Positions 49,600 through 58,444 of a stretch of 64,000 bases of DNA are shown here, piece after piece. The notes below the pieces were generated by a model. That model saw only the letters and a list, made by a program, of their open reading frames with translations, searched no databases and was not told where the DNA came from. How positions within the stretch are numbered: position 1 is the first letter of the stretch; each line of letters begins with the position of its first letter. The position numbers were made by a program, and so were the translations under genes. Origin of the DNA: Carallia brachiata (taxonomy: Eukaryota > Streptophyta > Magnoliopsida > Malpighiales > Rhizophoraceae). The stretch is taken from the NCBI GenBank assembly GCA_021464245.1, contig JADCRB010000162.1, positions 531,476 to 595,475 of the forward strand. Reading direction: 5' to 3'.

Positions 49600-50776
49600 A
49601 TCGTTATTTGTTATAATTAGTAGACTGTTTCTCAGTTTCTCTAGAGATCATTATCTTGTGGTGGTTATAATTAGTCAGGCAGAGGGCTGTATTGGCTTTG
49701 CAACACATTAGCTTGAAGCGTGTAGGAGGCTTATTCTTGTCAAGTGATGCAGTTTGCTTTCCATGTAGATTTGGCTGCTAAGAAGTGTGTGCCATGCAGT
49801 TCAAAGGACATGCGACCCATGACTGAAGAAATTGCAGCAGAAATTATGCCCAAAGTTTGTACTCTGTTTTGCTATCTGTTTATTGGCATGTATTGCACGT
49901 TGTTGTTATCTGGTAAATATTTTTTCCCTCTCCTGAAAGGTCTGCGGATGGAATTTGGTGAATGAAGATGGTACTTTAAAGCTAAATCGGTCATGGAAGG
50001 TCAAGAGCTTCACCAAAGGACTGGAATTATTCCAGCTTGTGGGGAATGTCGCTGAAGCAGAAGGTTTCTACACCTTGGCTTTGACTTACTCTGCTATAAA
50101 ACATAGAAAGTGACAGGCTGAAAATTTATTTATCTGGGAAATTTTGGTCCTCCATGCAAGTAGTAATATTTATGACAAATGCAGGTCATCATCCAGATCT
50201 TCACCTTGTTGGTTGGAACAATGTTAAGATTGAGATATGGACCCATGCTGTTGGTGAGTTTTTCGTGACTTTTTAAGGACAAAAATTTATGGCTTACAAG
50301 GTTATATGTGAAACAATCATAGAATGATGTGCATATATATATATCCCACTCTCCCAAACCGATGGAGGTTGCAAAAATATTAAACTTCGACTACATGCCT
50401 GCCCTCCCCTTGTTCTCTCCCTTTTAGTGTCCCTTGCGAATATCTTTTTGAAGAACCGGCAGAAGTAAATTAGAATAGCCACTTGCACAGTCCAGTGGTT
50501 TCGGCTTCATTCTTGGAATTGATAGATCCGCCTTATAATATTTTAATGTTGTTCACTTCAAAACAACTTAATCTGGTATAATTTTTATCGCAAAAGCATT
50601 TTGTCTTCCATCTCTCTCTGTTTTTTTTTCCTTTGTTTTCTTTTATTGTTTTGGGGATCAGCAAGCCTTTGTGCACAGGTGGACTGACAGAGAATGACTT
50701 CATACTTGCTGCTAAGATCAACGGGCTTGACCTACATCCCCTACTGAGGAAGAAAGCTGTTGCGAGAGCAACTTAG
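47412..50776 (+). CDS. Pterin-4a-carbinolamine dehydratase
   Basis: Main model: exons 47412-47583, 49769-49854, 49940-50063, 50185-50253 and 50679-50776, in phase, 182 residues. The PCD domain contains CGWNLVNEDGTLKLNRSWKV, SFTKGLELFQLVGNVAEAEG and the active-site signature HHPDLHLVGWNNVKIEIWTH (residues 129-148), followed by GGLTENDFILAAKIN; His129 and His130 are the likely catalytic histidines. The enzyme dehydrates 4a-hydroxy-tetrahydropterins; plant members act in organelles. Residues 1-57 are Leu/Arg/Ser-rich, like an organellar presequence. An extra exon at 48730-48827 can also be spliced to exon 49769 and supplies its own start (ATG 48743, 153 residues). Which first exon dominates cannot be told from sequence. 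Confidence 0.9.
48730..48827 (+). other. Alternative N-terminal exon of the pterin dehydratase gene
   Basis: An AG acceptor precedes 48730 and a GT donor follows 48827. From ATG 48743 it encodes 28 residues (MTGILWDRVERSSNRNSLYG, then FRTFCTGG), Arg/Ser-rich without acids near the end, and it joins exon 49769 in the correct phase. If it is spliced after exon 47412-47583, the upstream frame ends at TGA 48744-48746, overlapping this ATG as ATGA. Confidence 0.65.
49567..49597. repeat. (AG)n microsatellite in an intron
   Basis: About 15 uninterrupted AG units inside the intron before exon 49769 of the dehydratase gene. Confidence 0.9.
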
Positions 50777-51004
50777 AGTTAGATGCAAAATTCTGTAAAT
50801 GATGTCAAGATCGTGCAAGGACCGAGGACCTCTTGTGCTGTGATTATACTTCCTAGTACCGGATGCTCTAAGTTTTTGGTTTTCTTTCAAATGCTTGAGC
50901 TTTTGCTTTGCCTTGTTATATTCTTGTTGAGATCCCTACTTAGTCTAATATTGTAAATGGATTAAGAACACGAAGGTCTTGCCGTGAGTTTCTAACTCAA
51001 ACAA

Positions 51005-51115
51005 TATTAACAGTATACCAACAAGTGTGACGCTGAGGGTTTGAACCCTCAACCTCTTCAACTCTCCCTCCTCCTCCTAATCAGTTGGTCTAAATTTATG
51101 AAAGTTCAAAAAAAA
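51005..51115 (-). mobile_element. Possible SINE remnant
   Basis: The minus strand shows a box B-like GAGGGTTCAAACCCTC (51035-51050) and, upstream of it, TTTAGACCAACTGATTAGG, which only loosely resembles box A. An A-rich run follows on the plus strand, which does not fit a minus-strand tail. Low confidence. Confidence 0.35.
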
Positions 51116-52544
51116 TAAAAAAAAAGAATACGGAGGTCTTGATGCATGCTGTATACCAGTCATAGCTAAGCCAAAATAAGGATGCTCATAATTTGGGTTT
51201 TGAAATCGGTCTTGAAGCCTACTGCTTCAAATGCTAAATCACCAATATTAAGATTGCATATTGGTTTTGAATCCTGTGGTAATTCAGATAAATGCATTTT
51301 TTTTCAACTGCACAAGCATCATTGCTGTCTATGTATCAATGAGAAAATTGATGCTCCTTTGTGCTCCAAAATGAGAAATTATGCCTTCAAAATATGCAGT
51401 AATTGTGAAATTGGCAATGACAATCATGTGGTGCTTAACTAACATCTGTGTTTTTTTGGCTACATAGGACCTGATTCTTCTAAAAAGGCATGGCCTTTCC
51501 CACCATTATGACATGAAAATAGTTTCACTATTAAGAGGGCATTTTTTTTATTGGAAAAAAAGTGCATAGCGGCATGTCAATCATCCTACTTGTGAGTTGA
51601 GGGTCGCCCATTGTTATTCTCATTATTAAGAGGGCTTGGATCTTATGCAACAAAGCCACTGCATAAACACAAAGTGATGAACACAGTTAGATATATTAAT
51701 AAAGGGGGCCGTTGTATTTGGTACCTCAAATCAACGGGGGCCCGAGCGGAGCAAGCATCGGTCTGGGTACCCAATCTCATTAATGAAATAATATAATTAC
51801 CGTTATACTAACATAAAAAAGTAAATTAATGAAGAGAGAAGTAAATAAAAGTTTATTAATTTGCGGTGTTTAATTGTGTAAATCACTTCAGAAGTTCTAT
51901 GTCAAGCTGTATTCATTATTTTTCGGGTCCAAGAATTGAATTCTCCTATGTAATAGCCACCAGCCATAAAGGCTTCTGAACGAAGTCAGGTGAGGGGACC
52001 CATTTGTCACGATTGCTTGATTGTTGTGCGCATGACATGAAGCACCAACAAACAATGCCAATTCATGACCCTCCTTATTCCATTCTGTTTGGGCCACACT
52101 TAACTAGTTTTTTTGTTTAATGATGAGGGTTTCCCTGCGAGTAAACTGCAACGAAGTAGCAACTCATTGCCACGGCTTCTACTAGCGTCAATCTTCATAG
52201 TTTCGCAAGCAAGAAAAATTGGATCCGTGACGGTGAATCTCACGCAATCCTGAATGGGAAATGACACATGAACGGATGGAAAGAATTAATTGTTGTATTA
52301 TTGTTGATATGTTTATTGCACGTTAATTCTAGTTGTGAATTTCATAAATTTTTATATATTTTTTATTTGTATAATTTATGACATGCAAAACTGTTACGAT
52401 TTATGTGTAACAAACTTATAAAATATATATATAAGAAATAACTCTATTCACCATCCATCTTTCTCTCTCATCTTCCATCTTTCTCTCTCATCTTCCATTT
52501 AATTGGACCCATCTTGAATTCACCCTTACCAGTACCACTGTGAA

Positions 52545-52745
52545 ACTTCTTGGTGGAAGGGCAGATTCAGAATTATTTCCTAGTGGGGGCAAAGATTGCA
52601 TCTACTTCATTGTATAGGCGTATGGGGGCAAAAAAAACCAACCATGAGGGGAAAAAAAATATTTCAGTAAAAGAAATAGCACAAAAGTTAACCATAACGT
52701 GTATTTTGTTTTTTTTTCAGTTCCCAACATAGCTCCGGCCTTGGG
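52545..52745. repeat. Transposon remnant related to the repeat at 10228-10400
   Basis: Contains GTGGGGGCAAA at 52583, GTATGGGGGCAAAAA at 52620, and CAACATAGCTCCGGCC near 52725, in the same order as the intronic repeat of the Ycf23-like gene. Family not identified. Confidence 0.4.
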
Positions 52746-54368
52746 TGGATCCCTTACCTAGCTTTTTATAATGCATGGTTAGATTCCATGCATATTTTTA
52801 TTTTGGCCTTTGTCTATTACATGCACAAAGGCCCACTCTTCCAGTAATACCATCATCATATATTGGTTCTCTGTCAGAAAAATGTATCTTCTCTTGATTT
52901 ATTTCCAACTTTAAAGTGAATAACATACAAACAAATCAAAATTCAATAAGGAATTACAGAACCTTGTCTTGCTAGTGGGCTTCCTGAGTTTACACAGACC
53001 AAAGGCGCCTACTGATTGTTTTCTACCTTGTTTACAATGTTATGCATCTGGTTTTTATCCACCTTAATGGCAATAAATATGTTGTTTGCGTTGCAGACTT
53101 GAAGTAAGATGTGTCTAATCTTGAACTGGGTAGTCTGTACTCTTCCCTCATCCAAGCAAGCCCCAATCAGATGAACAACACTGGAGAGAATGAGATGCAG
53201 ATCAATTTACAGTCATAAGTACAGGAAGTGAAAGTAAATCACAGGTTGACTCGTGAATGCAAACGGGTTCCGACCACTGAGCATTAGCAATTAATCATCA
53301 ATTTGAACCATGCTTCTGTAGGCACCCATTTTTTAGCACAAGTTCAGTAATGCATAATGCACTTCATGATTCTTTCCACCAATGAAGAAATCAAATTAAG
53401 GATGAAGATTCATAATTAAAATTCTGATCATGACTAGCTTGTGTCATGAGAGAATATTACTTTTCGGAGGGGTAATGCTTAAAAAATGACGATAGCTTAT
53501 TCTAATTACATTATATAATCACCCTTGCTAAGACATCTGCCCGACAAGTTGTATCTACACTTTCAAATTCAGTATTAAATTCAAATGCCTGGATGAAGTA
53601 CTACAATTGCAGAACAAGAACCACGTGTGCAATTCACACTGCGATCAAAGACATCCATGAACGGATGTTAGCGAGAGTTGTTAGTGGTGTTGACAGGAGC
53701 ATATCAGGCAGGGTGGATGGCAAAGAAATAGCCTAAAATACAATTTCATCAATCTATTGATGGATGAGCACAATTAAACAACTTGGTGGAATTGACTGCA
53801 TTGTATTAATTTTTAGCTCTGTTACACATTCTTTGAGTGACCCAAGATGTGCAAGGTAATCGGCGGATAATACAATTTTAACATTGGTTCACAAACTTAT
53901 CAAATATCTCATATACTTGGGAATCCACCTATTAAAAGGGTGTTTCCAGTAACCTTATCCTTGTTTTTCACAAAGAGGCTATTTCTACAACCCAAACTTA
54001 TTACCTCTAAGTTATAATGGAGTAACTTTTACCGTTATGCCAAGGCATACCAAGGCTCGCCCTTCAGGAATCCACCAATTAGTTAAAAAGAAACACTGGA
54101 AAACTAGAATTGTGCTATGATAATAAAAGGACAGATTCTACTCCTTCCATATAAGAGCAGCAACAGCAAAAAATAAATCCATGACCATGGTTTCATTCAT
54201 CAAATTCACTCTTGAATATCAGATTCACAAATTACAACTAACAAGACAGATTTCACTTCAACTAATACACAGCTATTACTTGTACTGGACCATTCATTTT
54301 CAGCTAAGATCACAGTTGTATCAACAAAGAACAGGAAGCAATTTACCTCAAATACAGTAATCATATCC

Positions 54369-55511
54369 TCATTTTGACACGGGCTTTTGCAGAAGAGCAG
54401 TCAAATAAACCTCCCCATTCTTCAGGCCACCAGAGTCAGTCTTGTTCCCAACAGCCCACTTCACCTTCTTGTAACCCAATTTTCTAATCAAAGGCTCATA
54501 AACACTATCAAGATCCATCCTTTTACTAAAGAAATGATCCAACCACAAGTACCCACCTCCCCTCAACACCCTATCCACATCATACAACAAAAACTCCATC
54601 ATTGTCAAAGGAATCCACCGGTTCACCACACGGCCAGACCTCACCAGATCCACAACTCCATCAAACACCGGCAACCGCTGCTGCAACGGCACGTGCAGCG
54701 GAACCAAACCCCTTATAGCCACTGCTTCATTGTTGGGCACATTGAAATTCATTGTGGTAGTGATGACAGTCACGTTGTATTGCTTCATCCTAGCAGCAAA
54801 AGTCGCAGTGCCACCACCAATGTCAATGCCAAGCCTAATAACCGAACTGGCAGACTTAGCTATCTGCAGCAACTGTGGAATTGGAAGATCCAGCTCGTTT
54901 TTGTAAGTCATGAACTTTGAGATCTCAGCGCTCAAATCAAAACCCAAGTTCGGATTTTGCTTGGCCAGGCAAGAAAATGACTTGCAAGAAGTGAACTTTG
55001 TCCAGATAACGTTTGAGTCAGGAAATGAGGAAGGGAAAGGGTTATGGGGGAGAGAGGAGGGAGGTTTTGGTGGGGTTTTGGAGAAGCAGCGGCGGCGGGG
55101 GAGAGGGTGGCAGCCACGGAGGATTAAAGACTCTGCAAGATCAGAGTCGAGCGGGCAAACAGAGAAAGGAGTGTAATCCATGTACTTGTGGAGGAGGTCA
55201 GGGTGGTTATGGCAGGCAGAGGCAATGGGGGAGAGCTGAGAATAGAGCAAAAGATCTGGAGGGATACTGGGTTTGGATTCAACGGCTGATGATGATGATG
55301 ATGCAGAAGAGGAGGGTGGTTGGTGGCGCGTGAGGTGGTTGATGGTGGCGCGTATGGTGTGGAGTTGGCGGAGGAGTTGGTCAGGAACCTGCTGGGGAGA
55401 TGGGGTGGTGGGGGAATGGACGGTGGAGGAGAGGAGGTGGTAGAGGGAGAGGATGTTGGTGGCCACCATGGCCAGCAGAAGCAGCAGATTTAACCCCATG
55501 CTCACTCCCAT
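54369..55511 (-). CDS. Membrane-anchored putative SAM-dependent methyltransferase
   Basis: Intronless, 380 residues from ATG 55511 (complement). Residues 6-29 form one hydrophobic segment (signal anchor), followed by a Ser/Pro-rich stalk. The C-terminal half carries a methyltransferase motif I (RLGIDIGGGTATFAARM, residues 226-242), then VTVITTTMNFNVPNNEAVAI, VPLHVPLQQRLPVFDGVVDL and LLYDVDRVLRGGGYLWLDHF. This arrangement matches the plant family annotated as 'probable methyltransferase At1g29790'. It is probably a Golgi or ER type II membrane protein; the substrate is unknown. The Cys-containing segment at 115-181 is conserved in style in the family. A TIR element lies about 200 bases upstream of the start codon. 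Confidence 0.88.
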   Translation of the reverse strand: MGVSMGLNLLLLLAMVATNILSLYHLLSSTVHSPTTPSPQQVPDQLLRQLHTIRATINHLTRHQPPSSSASSSSSAVESKPSIPPDLLLYSQLSPIASACHNHPDLLHKYMDYTPFSVCPLDSDLAESLILRGCHPLPRRRCFSKTPPKPPSSLPHNPFPSSFPDSNVIWTKFTSCKSFSCLAKQNPNLGFDLSAEISKFMTYKNELDLPIPQLLQIAKSASSVIRLGIDIGGGTATFAARMKQYNVTVITTTMNFNVPNNEAVAIRGLVPLHVPLQQRLPVFDGVVDLVRSGRVVNRWIPLTMMEFLLYDVDRVLRGGGYLWLDHFFSKRMDLDSVYEPLIRKLGYKKVKWAVGNKTDSGGLKNGEVYLTALLQKPVSK

Positions 55512-55713
55512 GATGATCTTCTCTAATCTCCAATGCTAAAGTAGTAAAAGTAAATGCAATAATGCCTTTGAGGTTTTAGGCAAAGCACTGATTTTGTTGT
55601 TCCTTACCTCTCTAAGCTCAGTGCTCACTGTGCTTTGATTGTTTGACTATTTTGGCAGTAAAAGTGTGATCATTCATAATCTCATGATGCTCCAGAACTA
55701 ATTTTTTTTTATC

Positions 55714-55920
55714 ATGGCCAAACAATTTTTTTTTATTATATTCACATAAATTTTTTTTATGCAATCACAAGTATTTTGTGTGCAACCACATAGGAAAAAT
55801 GTGCAACGAAAAAATAATAATATTTTTTGAATTACTTTTTATCGATTTAGTTGCACAAAATACGTTCCTGGTTGCAAAAAAATTTTGTGTAGAGACAATA
55901 AAAAAAAATCATTTGACCAT
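55714..55920. mobile_element. MITE upstream of the methyltransferase gene
   Basis: Left end ATGGCCAAACAATTTTTTTT; right end, reverse complemented, ATGGTCAAATGATTTTTTTT. Further in, both arms read AAATTTTTTT, then TGCAA, then GTATTTTGTG with GCAAC. About 207 bases, no coding capacity. The inner TTGCACA motifs recall the MITE at 22338-22561. Confidence 0.7.
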
Positions 55921-57005
55921 AAACTTTTTTCCTTTTGTTTTAGGCACAAGAAGATTTTTCTCCGATAAACTAAGTTATAGTATGAAATTTTTTTTATAAC
56001 TACATTAATATTTTTTAAAATAATAAAATAAAATAATTTTTTTATTTTATATTTTATCGACATAATTATAAAATAATAAAAATATTTCACTTTAATTGTC
56101 AATCAAACAAAAATTAGATAAAAATCTTCCAAACTTATACTTGTGCCTTGTTTATATGTAATATAGGTATGCTGTTGACTCGTAGTAATATAAATAATTA
56201 AATTATAAAAAATATGTTAAATTTAAATAAATAAATAAATTATTTGATATTTTTTAATTAATTATATTTCTTATTAAACAAATTAACGTAATTTTACTTA
56301 TCTAAAATTTTCTAAAAATTATATTAAATTCAGAAAAAAAAAAACACAACAAACAAACTGATAAATATGTTAAATGAATTGAAAGGTTCACGCGTATTCC
56401 TGCTCACGTTATGATCCAGTGGAGCCCATAATCCATTAATCCTTTTACAGGCAATTATATGTTCCGAGTGCTTCTCTACTTTCTGATGCACTTATTTTGG
56501 ACTCTTTCTGCCGTCCATCGGAATTTGTGGGCCCCACAGATCTTGATTTCTGTTGTTGGGATCCGACGGTGTCGGCGTGTTCTTCTAATTGGCAAATTTA
56601 TCGATCAGCCGAGGTGGGAAAAGGAGTTGTGACTCCCAAGTCCCACCAGTGTCCAATTTTTAGAAAATTGAGTGGCTCACAAAAATATAAATTAATTTTT
56701 GCGGTATTTTTAATTTTTTTATTATCTAATCAAGCTAATTGCTCGTTATTATGTGTTAAAAAATTATATACCCGAATTTTTTTTTTTTTTTTATGTTTAC
56801 AAGGAACCGGCAAATAGTGAATGACCACATTTTGACGTGCAAGGGTATAAGAAAAGGGTATAAATGGAATTTAAGCAATGTATAAATTTAAGTTAAAAAA
56901 TTTGTCCAATGTTTAATTCAAGTAAATTGCTTTTGTTTGATTATAACTTTAGGAGTTCAAAAATTTTCAAAATCAAACCAAAATCTCTTGTAATACCGAT
57001 ACCTA
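55921..57005. other. Intergenic AT-rich DNA
   Basis: No gene is recognised. The stretch 56400-56650 is less AT-rich and looks unique, but no open frame with a domain was found. Confidence 0.35.
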
Positions 57006-57647
57006 ACGCTTTGTTTGGAGTGCAAAGGGGTGGGGAGAGAAGCGGGGTGAAAGAAAGTAATGAGAAAGAAAATAGAAAAGAATGTAATTTTTCTTATATT
57101 ATTTGAAGTAACAAGAGAAATATGAGGAAAGAAAGTGAGAAAAAATAATAATTTATTTACATATGAGAAAAAATTAAAATTTTTTTTTTAATTATAAATA
57201 ACAATTATACCCCTACATTTTAGTTACATTTTGATAGAGAAACATATTTTCTTTTTAGAAATTCTAATCAACATATTTGTATAATATATAAAATTATAGT
57301 AACATGCATGTGTGATTTGTATATATTTGTATATATACATTTTAGTGAGATAGTTTAGTGCCTTTTGGTGGCAATTTATTGGAGATTCTTTTCCTTTATA
57401 CTATTCAAAACTTTTGACGATGGTTTCAGTAAGTCTACTGCAACCATGGCTTTGTGACCTTCACTTGCTCTTCAATTTGAGAGAAAATTCGTACCGTCTA
57501 ACTGTTGTACTTTTTTTCTCTCCTTTTCACCAGCATTTCTTTCGTTAGGTATGATCAGTACATTTCAAATAGTAAAATATTAGTTTCAGATACTTTTCTT
57601 TCTTTTTCATTTCTTTTTTTGCTATTCTATGCATTCCAAACAAGCGT
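57006..57647. mobile_element. Non-autonomous TIR element (hAT-like by end sequence)
   Basis: The left end ACGCTTTGTTTGGAGTGCAA matches the reverse complement of the right end, ACGCTTGTTTGGAATGCATA. Adjacent to the ends the left arm is purine-rich (GAAAGAAAG-type) and the right arm pyrimidine-rich, so complementarity continues inwards. About 640 bases, no transposase. Target-site duplication not resolved, so the superfamily is tentative. Confidence 0.55.
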
Positions 57648-58399
57648 AAGAGTATATTTTAAGTAATAAATGGAGGGATGAATAAAAAAAAAATCCAACA
57701 CCATTTACGACTCTTTTACATTTAAAATACACTGAATCTATATTGTTCATGTATTTTAATTTGCCATGTTTTTAATGACTTATGTTTTATTCTATTTTAA
57801 AATTTTACTTTCTCATTTTTAATACTTAAAATCTCAATATTTATAAACCTATAATAAATTTATTTATTAGATAAGTCGATAAAATAGAAGATGCGAATAT
57901 TAATTTTAATTAAGCATCATTTTTTTTTTTTGAAAAAATCTTAATTAAAGTAGTCCCAAGCAGTGCACAAGAGCCATCCTGTCTCCTCTTACCATAACAA
58001 ATCCGAGTTCAAAAGCACCATCTTTTCAATTGCCACAAGCCTACAAGGTGAGAGAACTCAGTTAGTTTTATTAGTTCTGAATCCGAACATTAATCAATCA
58101 ATTAGCCGAAATTCCGCATTAAGCTTCTCCATTATTTGTTTCTTTCCTGTATCAAAAATTTTCTCTCACCTTCCATCCATTTTCTTTTTCACTTTCTGTC
58201 TCCCCCAAAACAGAACCCACATTTTCCTAGTTGCATCACTCTCTCTGTGTCACTTTAAGGATGTCTGATCCTTCTCGTTCTTAGTCTTCTCGCATCTTCG
58301 ATATGGGAATTTTGTTAATTTTCCTTGTTGTCTGAACATGCTTTGTTATCTAAAATCGCTGTGACAGTCTCGTTCAAGAACCGCTCCCAATCACGGCGC
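57648..58399. promoter_or_regulatory. Promoter and leader region of the two-pore K+ channel gene
   Basis: AT-rich promoter DNA followed from about 57950 by CT-rich, less AT-rich sequence that looks like a transcribed leader. No definite TATA box or intron was assigned. Confidence 0.4.
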
Positions 58400-58435
58400 A
58401 TGGTTTTCCGGCTGCCGGAAAGGTGGTTTCTTTAG
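58400..58435 (+). other. 11-codon upstream ORF in the K+ channel leader
   Basis: ATG 58400 to TAG 58433-58435, encoding MVFRLPERWFL. It ends 9 bases before the conserved channel ATG at 58445. It could reduce initiation at that site. Conservation is untested. Confidence 0.5.
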
Positions 58436-58444
58436 TATACCCAG

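Larger units (their letters stand above)
50777..54368. other. Intergenic region with repeat remnants
   Basis: No gene is recognised in this 3.6-kb stretch. It holds a SINE-like piece (about 51005-51115), a short TCTTCCATCTTTCTCTC tandem (about 52458-52498), a transposon remnant near 52545-52745 and otherwise unique-looking DNA. A 66-codon minus-strand frame at 51897-52097 has no domain I know. Confidence 0.4.

Noticed and set aside
51897..52260. Possible RNase H retroelement remnant on the minus strand
   Set aside because: Some RNase H-like wording but no C-A-D or catalytic Asp pattern; evidence too weak.
54387..54920. 177-codon plus-strand frame opposite the methyltransferase gene
   Set aside because: Antisense shadow of the intronless minus-strand gene.
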